Assembly: GCA_047974615.1 (NCBI GenBank)
Contig: JBKECM010000059.1
Span: 1-18,706 of the forward strand
DNA length: 18,706 bases
Direction: 5' to 3'
From: JBKEBX01 sp047974615
GTDB lineage: Bacteria; Bacillota; Clostridia; Lachnospirales; CAMZNU01
Positions 7,668 to 14,570 of the stretch are shown one piece after another. Position 1 is the stretch's first letter; every line of letters begins with the position of its first letter. The notes under the pieces were generated by a model, which was not told where the DNA came from, searched no databases, and was given only the letters and a program-made list of their open reading frames with translations. Made by a program: the position numbers and the translations under genes.

Positions 7668-8420
7668 ATGGAAAAATTTAATATAAAACTTGAAAACTTT
7701 GATGGTCCTTTTCATCTTTTATACCATTTGGTAGAGAAAAACCAAATGGATATATGGGATATACCTATAAATAAGCTAACAGAAGAATATTTACAATATA
7801 TCGAAATTTTAAAAAATGAAGTTAAAGATGAGGGAAACAAACGTCTTGAAGAACTAAGTGACTTTATTTACTTAGCAAGTAAATTAATATATATCAAATC
7901 TAAGATGCTGTTACCTATAAAAATAGATGAGGAAGACCCAAGAGAAGAATTAATTGAAAAATTAAATGAATATAAAATGTTTAAGGAAATTTCTGAAGAA
8001 TTTAAGGGGATTTCCTTTGAACTGTACACAAAAAAACCTGAACAAGGTATTTTTTTAGCTATTAAAGATTATGAACAAATTACTATAGATGAAGTACTAC
8101 AAGATGTATCGCTTAAAGATTTGTACGCTGCATTTAAAAAACTTATGATAAATAAAGAAAATAAAGTAGACCAAATACGAAGCACTTTTTCAAAGGTAAC
8201 TAGACCTACTTTTTCTATTGAGGAAAAAAGAGAGCGTATTTTAAATTTGATTTATTTACATGAAGTTGTAGTTTTTCAAGATATTTTTAACATTGATAGT
8301 CCTAAAATAGAAATTGTAATTACTTTTTTAGCTATGTTAGATTTAATAAAAAAAGGTGAAATTTTTGTGCGCCAAGATGATAGTTTTGATGTGATTTTAC
8401 TCGAGAAGAAAGGTGCTTAA
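7668..8420 (+). CDS. scpA: Segregation and condensation protein A (ScpA, kleisin)
   Basis: ScpA bridges the heads of the SMC dimer and, with ScpB, forms the bacterial condensin that compacts and segregates the chromosome. The 250-residue protein opens with the family signature 'FNIKLENFDGPFHLLYHLV' and 'MDIWDIPINKLTEEYL', followed by an acidic helical middle. The C-terminus is a winged-helix segment ('KRERILNLIYLHEVVVFQDIF' in shortened form) that would bind the SMC cap. Length is typical. It starts 7 nt after the pseudo-protease gene and ends one base before scpB, so all three are likely co-translated. Confidence 0.95.
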   Translation: MEKFNIKLENFDGPFHLLYHLVEKNQMDIWDIPINKLTEEYLQYIEILKNEVKDEGNKRLEELSDFIYLASKLIYIKSKMLLPIKIDEEDPREELIEKLNEYKMFKEISEEFKGISFELYTKKPEQGIFLAIKDYEQITIDEVLQDVSLKDLYAAFKKLMINKENKVDQIRSTFSKVTRPTFSIEEKRERILNLIYLHEVVVFQDIFNIDSPKIEIVITFLAMLDLIKKGEIFVRQDDSFDVILLEKKGA

Positions 8421-8421
8421 T

Positions 8422-8922
8422 ATGGAACTTTTTGCTATAGAGGCTATTTTATTTGCTAAAGGCGAAGCTGTAAGTTTAAGTGATATATCAAAAGGTATAG
8501 AAAAAGACGAAAAAACAACTTTAGATATGTGTAGGGAGTTACAAAAATATTATATAGATAATAATCGTGGTATATCTTTAATAGAGGTTGAAGGGAAATT
8601 TCAGCTATGTAGTAATTCTGAATATTTTGAAAATATACGTAAGGTAGTTGAGATACCTAAAAAACACGAGTTAACAGATACTTTACTTGAAACTTTAGCT
8701 ATTATAGCATATAAACAACCTGTGACTAAAATCCAAATAGAAGAAATTCGAGGTGTTTCTGCTAGTTTTGCTGTAAATAAGCTTATGGAATATGGTTTAG
8801 TATGTGAAAAAGGTAGGTTGGATTTAGTCGGTCGACCTATGCTTTTTGGAACAACTGAAGATTTTTTAAAATTTTATGGTATAAAAGATTTAGATTCTTT
8901 ACCTGTTTTGTCCAAAGAATAA
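8422..8922 (+). CDS. scpB: Segregation and condensation protein B (ScpB)
   Basis: ScpB dimerises and binds the ScpA linker in the SMC-ScpAB condensin. The 166-residue protein has the two winged-helix domains of the family: 'MELFAIEAILFAKGEAVSL' at the start, then 'ETLAIIAYKQPVTKIQIEEIRG' in shortened form with the diagnostic AIIAYKQPVT segment, and 'GRPMLFGTTEDFLKFYG' at the end. I take ATG 8422 (8 nt after AAGAAAGGT) rather than the in-frame GTG at 8413, which overlaps that SD and would add three residues. It is the last gene of the run that begins at 3315. Confidence 0.95.
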   Translation: MELFAIEAILFAKGEAVSLSDISKGIEKDEKTTLDMCRELQKYYIDNNRGISLIEVEGKFQLCSNSEYFENIRKVVEIPKKHELTDTLLETLAIIAYKQPVTKIQIEEIRGVSASFAVNKLMEYGLVCEKGRLDLVGRPMLFGTTEDFLKFYGIKDLDSLPVLSKE

Positions 8923-8924
8923 GT

Positions 8925-8946
8925 ATTTTAAGTTTATTTTAAGTTT
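8925..8946 (+). promoter_or_regulatory. Tandem 11-bp direct repeat, likely response-regulator site
   Basis: ATTTTAAGTTT occurs twice back to back (8925-8935 and 8936-8946). An 11-bp head-to-tail spacing is what OmpR/PhoB-type dimers bind. It ends four bases before the -35 of the promoter of the response-regulator gene, a classical activator position, so autoregulation is likely. Confidence 0.55.
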
Positions 8947-8950
8947 AATA

Positions 8951-8980
8951 TTGTAATATATGTGTAGGGTAAGCTATAAA
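8951..8980 (+). promoter_or_regulatory. Promoter of the two-component operon
   Basis: TTGTAA (8951-8956), an 18-bp spacer and TATAAA (8975-8980). The start would lie near 8987, giving a short leader with AGGAGG at 8999-9004. Confidence 0.5.
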
Positions 8981-9010
8981 TATAATTATTTTAATTTTAG
9001 GAGGAATATT

Positions 9011-9685
9011 ATGCGTATATTGATTGTTGAAGATGATAAATATTTAGCAGAAGCTTTAGAACATATATTAAAAAAAGAAAAATTTCAAATAGATAAGGTT
9101 GATAATGGCGAGGACGGATATTACTACGGTAAAAGTGCTGAATATGATGCTATTGTACTAGATGTTATGTTACCGAAGATGAATGGTTTTGATGTTATTA
9201 AAAAGCTACGTCAAGATGGAATAAATACACCTACAATTATGCTTACAGCAAAAAGTGACTTGCATGACGTTGTTGCTGGGCTTGAAAAAGGCGCTGATGA
9301 CTACTTGACTAAACCCTTTGAACCTAAAGAGCTTATTGCCAGATTACGTGCTTTAACACGTAGAGTTGGTACTGTACTTTTAGAAGAATTGAAGTATGAA
9401 GATTTAGTTTTAAATATTGATAACTTAGAGCTTACTTGTACAAATAAGCAAATAGTTTTAAGTAATAAAGAATTTTTAATTCTTAAAACTTTAATGGCAA
9501 GTCCTAGTGTAATTATATCTAAAGAAGATTTAATCGTTAAAGTTTGGGGCTATGACTCTGAGGCAGAAGATAACAACGTTGAAGCTTATATTTCATTTTT
9601 AAGAAAAAAACTTGAGTACTTAAATACAAGCGTGGCTATTAATACTATACGTAAAGTAGGATATAAATTAGGCAAGAAAGACTAA
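9011..9685 (+). CDS. OmpR/PhoB-family response regulator
   Basis: The 224-residue protein has a receiver domain (residues 1-115) and a C-terminal winged-helix DNA-binding domain (about 128-222). The phosphorylation pocket is complete: Asp8/Asp9, phospho-acceptor Asp51 in 'VLDVMLPKMNG', Thr79 in 'MLTAKSD' and Lys101 in 'DDYLTKPF'. The effector domain shows 'LSNKEFLILKTLMAS' and 'VWGYDSEAEDNNVEAYISFL' in shortened form, then 'TIRKVGYKL', as in OmpR/PhoB. The ATG at 9011 has AGGAGG six bases upstream; the longer frame from 8960 would add residues unlike any receiver domain. It pairs with the kinase 11 nt downstream. The target genes are unknown, apart from probable autoregulation through the direct repeats at 8925-8946. 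Confidence 0.93.
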   Translation: MRILIVEDDKYLAEALEHILKKEKFQIDKVDNGEDGYYYGKSAEYDAIVLDVMLPKMNGFDVIKKLRQDGINTPTIMLTAKSDLHDVVAGLEKGADDYLTKPFEPKELIARLRALTRRVGTVLLEELKYEDLVLNIDNLELTCTNKQIVLSNKEFLILKTLMASPSVIISKEDLIVKVWGYDSEAEDNNVEAYISFLRKKLEYLNTSVAINTIRKVGYKLGKKD

Positions 9686-9696
9686 CGAGGTGACAT

Positions 9697-10980
9697 ATGT
9701 TAAAAAAACTTAAGTGGCAGTTTGTTTTTGTAAATATGATTCTTGTTTTACTTGTTATAATACCAACTTTCTCTTATATGCATCTTAACTTAAAAAAAGA
9801 GATGTATCTGAACAGTATGGAGGCTATGGAGGAAGGATTTATACAGTTTGATATGCCTGATGTTGGCAACGAAAAAAACTTTAATCCTTTTGTTTTGGAA
9901 AACCGAACTGAACGACCTGCTGGTAAAGGTGGGTTTGAATATTTTTTTAATACTTTTTTTGTAGAACTTGATGAAAACAATGAAATAGTAAGAACACATT
10001 CCCGTTCAAACTATACTATAAGTGATGAAAATATATCTTTAATACTTGATGAAATATTAGATAAAGAGCAAAAACAAGGTGATATTGATGACTTAAACCT
10101 TAGATATTTGGTTAGAGAGTTTGAAGGTAATACAAAAATTGCTATTCTTGATACAAGCTACGAAAAGATGATGTTAGGTGAGCAAAGCAAAACATTTATA
10201 GTAATTGCTATTGTTATTTTTGTAATATTTTTCGGTATTAGTATTATCTTATCAAATATGATGATTAAGCCAATAGAAAAATCTTGGAACCAACAAAAGC
10301 AATTTATTTCTGATGCTTCTCATGAGCTAAAAACTCCTACTGCCGTTATTTTAGCTAACACTTCTATTTTGTTACAAAATGATAATTTAAATGAAGATAA
10401 AAAATGGATTGATTACATTGATATAGAAGCTAGACGAATGAAAAAGCTTGTTGAAGATTTGCTTTTTCTTTCAAAGTCTGACTATACAAAAGATGATAAG
10501 TCTTTATACAATTTTTCTATTAGTGATACTGTTTTAAATACCATTTTGCCCTTTGAAGCAGTAATATTTGAAATGAATAAAAAAATTCAACTTAATAGCG
10601 ATATTGAGCAAAATATATTTATAAAAGGCGATGAAAGTCAAATTAAACAACTTGTTACTATACTTATTGATAATGCACTTAAATATTCTTTTGATAATTC
10701 TGAAATATGGATAAGCTTAAAACATGATATTGTAAAAAATAAAGTTGTTTTAAAGGTTAACAACCCTTCAGATATTATTGATAAAAATGATTTGGAACAT
10801 TTATTTGATAGGTTTTATAAAGTGGACAAGGCTAGAACGAGAAATGCAAATAGCTATGGATTAGGTCTTTCTATTGCAAAAGAAATTGTTAATATACATA
10901 AGGGTAAGATATATGCTGAAAACGATGAAATCAACGGAACAACTATTACTGTAAGTTTTAATTTAACTCCTACATTATGA
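9697..10980 (+). CDS. Membrane sensor histidine kinase
   Basis: The 427-residue protein has an N-terminal membrane helix (about 8-27), an extracellular sensor region of about 135 residues, a second membrane helix (about 166-186), a dimerisation/phosphoacceptor domain and an HATPase domain. The H-box is 'SDASHELKTP' with His209 as phosphorylation site; the N-box is 'LIDNALKYS'; the G2 box is 'GLGLSIAKEIV'. The G1 box reads 'VNNPSDIIDKNDLEHLFDRF' (shortened) instead of D-x-G-x-G, close to the V-S-N-P-G form known in CusS-type kinases, so I consider it active. There is no clear HAMP domain. The sensor region shows no recognisable fold. It follows its cognate regulator by 11 nt, with GAGGTG as SD. 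Confidence 0.9.
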   Translation: MLKKLKWQFVFVNMILVLLVIIPTFSYMHLNLKKEMYLNSMEAMEEGFIQFDMPDVGNEKNFNPFVLENRTERPAGKGGFEYFFNTFFVELDENNEIVRTHSRSNYTISDENISLILDEILDKEQKQGDIDDLNLRYLVREFEGNTKIAILDTSYEKMMLGEQSKTFIVIAIVIFVIFFGISIILSNMMIKPIEKSWNQQKQFISDASHELKTPTAVILANTSILLQNDNLNEDKKWIDYIDIEARRMKKLVEDLLFLSKSDYTKDDKSLYNFSISDTVLNTILPFEAVIFEMNKKIQLNSDIEQNIFIKGDESQIKQLVTILIDNALKYSFDNSEIWISLKHDIVKNKVVLKVNNPSDIIDKNDLEHLFDRFYKVDKARTRNANSYGLGLSIAKEIVNIHKGKIYAENDEINGTTITVSFNLTPTL

Positions 10981-11021
10981 TTACAATACTTGATTAAAAA
11001 ATAATATTTTAACAATTACAC

Positions 11022-11073
11022 ATACCACTTTTGACTTTATATTTCATATATAATTTTGAAAATGGTATTTTTT
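11022..11073 (+). terminator. Probable terminator of the two-component operon
   Basis: ATACCA (11022-11027) pairs with TGGTAT (11063-11068); beyond one mismatch four more pairs extend the stem, and a run of six T follows. The loop is long (about 25 nt), which lowers confidence. Confidence 0.45.
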
Positions 11074-11101
11074 GTTTAAATAAATTGTTTAAGGTGTAAA
11101 C

Positions 11102-11130
11102 TTGCGATAGTTTAAAAAATATGGTATCAT
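11102..11130 (+). promoter_or_regulatory. Promoter of the diguanylate cyclase pair
   Basis: TTGCGA (11102-11107), a 17-bp spacer and TATCAT (11125-11130) with an upstream TG (extended -10). Transcription from about 11137 would give a leader of about 235 nt containing the inverted-repeat element. Confidence 0.55.
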
Positions 11131-11139
11131 TAAAAGACT

Positions 11140-11327
11140 TAACAACTGAAAAATTCCTGATAGAAAAATTACTAGCTTTAGCGTCATAAAATTAGTAGGA
11201 TAGCATTAAATATAGCGAAATATTAGTGCTTATTTTATGATGTATATAATATGATTTGCTTCGTAAATCATAAAGACTACGCAAATTTTATTTAGTTATA
11301 TTTTTTCTAAACTTTATCGGGAGTTTC
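11140..11327 (-). repeat. MITE-like dispersed repeat, copy A
   Basis: This copy is homologous, in reverse orientation, to the sequence at 18584-18706. Read on the minus strand it shares GATAAAG, then TAGAAAAA-ATAT-ACT, an ATGATTT...AAATCAT palindrome (11251-11271), an 11-nt spacer and CATAAAATAAGCACT (11225-11239). It is flanked by exact 10-bp direct repeats TTAAAAGACT (11130-11139 and 11328-11337). The plus-strand left part (TCCTGATAGAAAAATTACT) resembles the inverted right end, i.e. imperfect terminal inverted repeats. Homology to copy B is clear from about 11330 down to 11210; the left limit is set by the direct repeat and is less sure. Confidence 0.65.
11185..11239 (+). other. Nested hairpin in the GGDEF leader
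   Basis: CATAAAAT (11185-11192) pairs with ATTTTATG (11232-11239); inside it AGCATTAA (11202-11209) pairs with TTAGTGCT (11223-11230) with one G-U pair. A second hairpin follows at 11250-11272. The leader transcript should therefore be strongly folded just upstream of the GGDEF gene. Confidence 0.5.
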
Positions 11328-11370
11328 TTAAAAGACTGAAGTTAAATATTTATATGAGGGATTAATACAT

Positions 11371-12459
11371 ATGTTATCATTTTATAGTATGACTGTATTT
11401 TTTATGATTTTTGCTGGGCTAATTATGATAGCAATTATTTCTGCTGATAATTTAATACCTTATGATAGTAAAAAAGCTTTTAGAAATGTTTTTGTCATAA
11501 TTAATATTTCTATCTTGTTAGAATGGGCAATTACTGTAAACTACAATAATGAAAACTTGGGAGATTTTACAAGCTTTTTATTATTTAAAGTTGCTGCTGC
11601 ATTGCTTTATATTTTAGCACCTATTTCAATTTATCTTATTGGAAGAGCTTTTACTAACACAAGGTTAATTAAAAATATTTTATGGTTCATAATTGGAAAT
11701 GTTGGTTTTCAGATATTTATTTTATTACACAAAGACTTTTTTATAAGCAACCAAACATATTTGGCACCGAATAATTTATACTGGATATACAACATAATTT
11801 TGGTTATATGTTTAATTAGTGCAATTATTAGTGTCTATAAAATGTCAATGAAATATCAAAGTAGAAATCAATATATTTTAGTTTTTATCGTAGTTATTTT
11901 ATTTTTTGGTAATTTCTTTCAAGCTTTGAATGATGAGTATTTAGTATACTTATTTAGTGGTAGTTTAGCTACAATGTTTGCTTATGCATATTTTGTGTCT
12001 ATTGTAAATAAGATTGATGTATTAACGCATATATTAAATCGTAGATGTTTTGAAAGCAAGATTAGAAAGCCAAAAAAAGATTTGATTATTTTATTTTTTG
12101 ATGTAAACAAATTTAAAGAAGTTAATGATACTTTTGGTCATGGTTATGGTGATTATGTTTTAATTAAATTATGCAGCATTATTATGGATATTTACGGGAA
12201 AAATGGCTTTTGCTATAGAATAGGTGGAGATGAATTTTGTGTAATTTTAGATAAAAGATTATATGAAATTGATAAACTTAATGAAAAATTTGTTCTAAAA
12301 GTTATTGAAGAACAAAGCAAAGAAAAAAATTTACCTGACCTATCTTTTGGATATAGTAAATTTGTCTATGGAAAAGATGATATTAAGGAAGTAATAAAAG
12401 CGGCTGATGCTATGATGTATAAGGTTAAAGCTGAAAATAAATTTTTTGAAAGACAGTAG
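11371..12459 (+). CDS. Membrane diguanylate cyclase (GGDEF), first of a tandem pair
   Basis: The 362-residue protein has about seven hydrophobic membrane segments in residues 5-212, like the 7TM sensor input of some histidine kinases, and a C-terminal GGDEF domain (about 215-360). The signature 'RIGGDEFCVI' is intact (GGDEF at 285-289), as is the metal/GTP-binding 'FFDVNKFKEVNDTFGHGYGD', so it should make cyclic di-GMP from two GTP. 'DVLTHILNRR' has His where the family usually has Gly. No RxxD inhibitory site precedes the GGDEF motif, so product feedback at the I-site is unlikely. GAGGG lies 10 nt upstream of the ATG. It abuts a paralogous gene and is read from a long structured leader. The signal is unknown. 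Confidence 0.88.
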   Translation: MLSFYSMTVFFMIFAGLIMIAIISADNLIPYDSKKAFRNVFVIINISILLEWAITVNYNNENLGDFTSFLLFKVAAALLYILAPISIYLIGRAFTNTRLIKNILWFIIGNVGFQIFILLHKDFFISNQTYLAPNNLYWIYNIILVICLISAIISVYKMSMKYQSRNQYILVFIVVILFFGNFFQALNDEYLVYLFSGSLATMFAYAYFVSIVNKIDVLTHILNRRCFESKIRKPKKDLIILFFDVNKFKEVNDTFGHGYGDYVLIKLCSIIMDIYGKNGFCYRIGGDEFCVILDKRLYEIDKLNEKFVLKVIEEQSKEKNLPDLSFGYSKFVYGKDDIKEVIKAADAMMYKVKAENKFFERQ

Positions 12460-12468
12460 GTGAGTGTT

Positions 12469-13545
12469 GTGTTTGAATTTTATACAATTCTTATTATTAT
12501 AGGTGCTATAGCACTAATTGCTATGGCGGTTATAGTTTATAATGATGAAGTTTTACCGAAAATAAATAAGAATGGTTTTTTCATTGCATTTACTGTTTTA
12601 CTTTTTGCTTCAATTATGGAGTGGCTTGTTGTTTACTTTGAAGTTATGAAATTGCCATATGTTAAAGTGAACACTGTACTTATGGCTTTAGTTTTTTTTA
12701 TTACGCCTTGTGTGCCTGTATTACAAGCATGGGCAGTTGATGATAGGAAAAATAAAAGTTTTCAAAACTTTGTATATGTTGTTGTCTTTATTAATTTTAT
12801 CTTGCCATTTTTATCAATTTTTAATGGTATGGTTTTTTATTATGATTCAGATAACATATATCATAGAGGTGATTTTTTTACAATATATGCGTTTATGATG
12901 GTTATAAGTATAGGTCTTATGTTTGTCACTACTTATAGATTAAGTAAAAGATATCATAATAAAAATAATTTTATATTGTTTTTAATAGCCATTTTTCTTT
13001 TTATTGGTGTTTTAATACACTTTGCTACAAACTATGATGTGCTGTGGATAGTAGCTGTTATTTCTTTTTCGATGTTGTATATTATGTATACTGCTCTAGT
13101 GAACCAAAGAGATGTGCTAACAGGTCTTTTAAGTAGACGTTGTTATGAAAATCAACTTTATGCTTTGAAATCAGATGTAAAAATTTTATTTTTAGATGTA
13201 AATAAGTTTAAGGAAGTAAATGACAACTATGGTCATGCTTTTGGGGATTTATGTTTAAGTGAAATCGGTGAAACTTTACTAAAAGTATATGGTAAGTACG
13301 GTATATGCTATAGAATAGGTGGAGATGAGTTTTGTGTTATTTTAACGAAAAATTTTGAAAATGTGGAAAAGTTAAATAATAATTTTTATAATACACTTTT
13401 ACAATATCGTTTGGAATATCCTATGCCAACTGTTTCTATAGGATATAGTCATTTTTATATAGAAAAATCGAATATTCAAAAGGTTATTGAAGAAGCTGAT
13501 TTAATGATGTATGATGTGAAAAAAGAGTTATTAAGTAAATATTAA
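12469..13545 (+). CDS. Membrane diguanylate cyclase (GGDEF), second of a tandem pair
   Basis: The 358-residue protein has the same plan as its upstream neighbour: about seven membrane segments followed by a GGDEF domain with 'RIGGDEFCVI' (GGDEF at 284-288), 'LDVNKFKEVNDNYGHAFGD' and 'DVLTGLLSRRCYE'. It also lacks an RxxD I-site. The two GGDEF domains share long identical stretches, so the pair arose by tandem duplication, while the membrane parts have diverged and may sense different signals. I choose GTG 12469, five bases after AGGTGA; the in-frame GTG at 12460 directly follows the upstream stop and overlaps that SD. No EAL or HD-GYP phosphodiesterase is present in the window. Confidence 0.86.
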   Translation: MFEFYTILIIIGAIALIAMAVIVYNDEVLPKINKNGFFIAFTVLLFASIMEWLVVYFEVMKLPYVKVNTVLMALVFFITPCVPVLQAWAVDDRKNKSFQNFVYVVVFINFILPFLSIFNGMVFYYDSDNIYHRGDFFTIYAFMMVISIGLMFVTTYRLSKRYHNKNNFILFLIAIFLFIGVLIHFATNYDVLWIVAVISFSMLYIMYTALVNQRDVLTGLLSRRCYENQLYALKSDVKILFLDVNKFKEVNDNYGHAFGDLCLSEIGETLLKVYGKYGICYRIGGDEFCVILTKNFENVEKLNNNFYNTLLQYRLEYPMPTVSIGYSHFYIEKSNIQKVIEEADLMMYDVKKELLSKY

Positions 13546-13605
13546 ATTTTGAAAGGTGTAAGTATACATGGCAACTTTGCCAAATGCTTTTCTTTGGATA
13601 GCTGT

Positions 13606-13644
13606 TAAAGAACCTCAATTTTATCTTAAAATTGAGGTTCTTTA
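13606..13644. terminator. Bidirectional terminator between convergent genes
   Basis: A perfect 18-bp stem (TAAAGAACCTCAATTTTA with its complement) around a TCT loop. The A-rich left arm and T-rich right arm give a T-run in either direction. It serves the second GGDEF gene on plus and the Fe-S protein gene on minus. Confidence 0.9.
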
Positions 13645-13671
13645 TTGTACAACCTTTTTTATAAGTTTAAT

Positions 13672-14385
13672 TTAGTCTTCTAAAATTTCACCTTGTAAGC
13701 TAATAGTTGTTACACTCCATGGTATCATTTTATTACTATCTTTTAAAGCATTTATTGTTGCGTTTGCAAGTCCTGAACAACATGGAACTTCCATTCTTAC
13801 TACTGTAACTGATTTTATTTCGTTGTTATCTAATATTGTTTTTATCTTTTCACTATAGTTAACCTCATCAAGTTTTGGACAACCAATTAAAGTTACTTTG
13901 TTTTTAATAAAATCTTTATGGAAATTTCCATAGGCAAAGGCTGTACAGTCAGCAGCGATTAAAAGGTGTGCCTTGTTAAAAAATTGTGCTTGAGGATTTA
14001 CTAATTTTATTTGTAAAGGCCAAGATGTAAGTTCAGATTGTACAGAAGTGTTTGTACTTTCTTTAGGTGTTTCTTTTTTTTGTGCAAAACTCTGTTGCAT
14101 TGAGCCTGGGCAACCTGTTAGTTTTGGTGCATTGTTCATTTTTGCTTTTTCCTCCATATTTTTTTTAACTGCGTCTTCATCGTATTCTAGTGCTTCACGT
14201 GTTTCAAAAGTTATTGCGTTTGTAGGACAGGCAGGCAAACAATCACCTAAGCCATCACAATAGTCATCACGTAGTAAAATTGCTTTACCATCTTTCATAC
14301 CTATTGCTCCTTCGTGGCAAGCTTTTACACAAGCTTCACAGCCATTACATAAATCACTATTAATCTTTATAACTTGTCTAATCAT
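13672..14385 (-). CDS. Dicluster 4Fe-4S ferredoxin-domain protein
   Basis: The 237-residue protein starts with a ferredoxin domain: C13-x2-C16-x2-C19-x3-C23, then C43-x5-C49-x3-C53-Pro. The second motif has Leu at position 46 where a canonical ferredoxin has Cys ('CDGLGDCLPACP'), so the second cluster may be [3Fe-4S] or use another ligand. The C-terminal 130 residues form a separate domain with further cysteines in 'LTGCPGS', 'AADCTAFAYGNF', 'LIGCPKLDE' and 'EVPCCSGLA', which could bind metal or be redox-active. There is no signal peptide. Proteins of this kind occur in anaerobes beside hcp and Crp/Fnr-type HcpR regulators, suggesting electron transfer in nitrosative or oxygen stress, which is an inference here. 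AGGAG precedes the ATG. It is divergent from the Crp/Fnr gene. Confidence 0.8.
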   Translation of the reverse strand: MIRQVIKINSDLCNGCEACVKACHEGAIGMKDGKAILLRDDYCDGLGDCLPACPTNAITFETREALEYDEDAVKKNMEEKAKMNNAPKLTGCPGSMQQSFAQKKETPKESTNTSVQSELTSWPLQIKLVNPQAQFFNKAHLLIAADCTAFAYGNFHKDFIKNKVTLIGCPKLDEVNYSEKIKTILDNNEIKSVTVVRMEVPCCSGLANATINALKDSNKMIPWSVTTISLQGEILED

Positions 14386-14438
14386 AAATTAAATTCTCCT
14401 TTATATGTGTGTTTTATTTTCCTTGTATTTGTGGTATA

Positions 14439-14467
14439 ATTATATTATACTTGATTATATTAATCAA
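14439..14467 (-). promoter_or_regulatory. Promoter of the Fe-S protein gene
   Basis: Read on the minus strand: TTGATT (14462-14467), a 17-bp spacer and TATAAT (14439-14444). The start lies near 14432. Confidence 0.6.
14451..14467. promoter_or_regulatory. Palindrome overlapping the Fe-S gene promoter
   Basis: TTGATTA-TAT-TAATCAA is a perfect palindrome with 7-bp arms. It covers the -35 and part of the spacer of the minus-strand promoter, a repressor position. The half-sites look like FNR (TTGAT/ATCAA), but the spacing is 7 rather than 4. It may be a regulator site or an AT-rich coincidence. Confidence 0.35.
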
Positions 14468-14489
14468 TCGGAATTTTTTAAAAGTTATG

Positions 14490-14518
14490 TTTAATTTGTT
14501 TTCTAAACATATTATAAT
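14490..14518 (+). promoter_or_regulatory. Promoter of the Crp/Fnr-family gene
   Basis: TTTAAT (14490-14495), a 17-bp spacer and TATAAT (14513-14518). The -35 is weak, which would fit a regulated promoter. Confidence 0.45.
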
Positions 14519-14537
14519 ATCTTTAATATAATAAATC

Positions 14538-14553
14538 TGTTGCATAAGCAACA
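14538..14553. promoter_or_regulatory. Candidate Crp/Fnr-family operator
   Basis: TGTTGC-ATAA-GCAACA is a perfect 16-bp palindrome with the arm length and 4-nt centre typical of Crp/Fnr-family sites. It lies between the predicted start of transcription and the SD (GGAGG, 14559-14563) of the Crp/Fnr-family gene, where binding would block elongation. As RNA it could also form a small hairpin next to the SD. Confidence 0.5.
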
Positions 14554-14570
14554 CGAATGGAGGTTTAATT

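Noticed and set aside
9774..9999. Antisense ORFs (also at 385-597, 3350-3607, 6994-7260, 15601-15795, 17029-17244, 17846-18070, 18225-18467)
   Set aside because: They lie opposite well-supported genes, have no family signatures and mirror AT-rich codon use of the sense strand.
10741..10860. Histidine kinase inactivated by loss of D-x-G-x-G
   Set aside because: The V-x-N-P form is found in working kinases such as CusS, and the H, N and G2 boxes are intact.
11137..11370. c-di-GMP riboswitch before the GGDEF genes
   Set aside because: No GEMM-I core (such as CAGGGCAAACC-like sequence with a GNRA tetraloop and receptor) and no recognisable class II core.
14451..14467. Canonical FNR box
   Set aside because: Half-sites TTGAT and ATCAA are present, but the centre is 7 nt rather than 4, so a true FNR site is unlikely; kept only as a palindrome.
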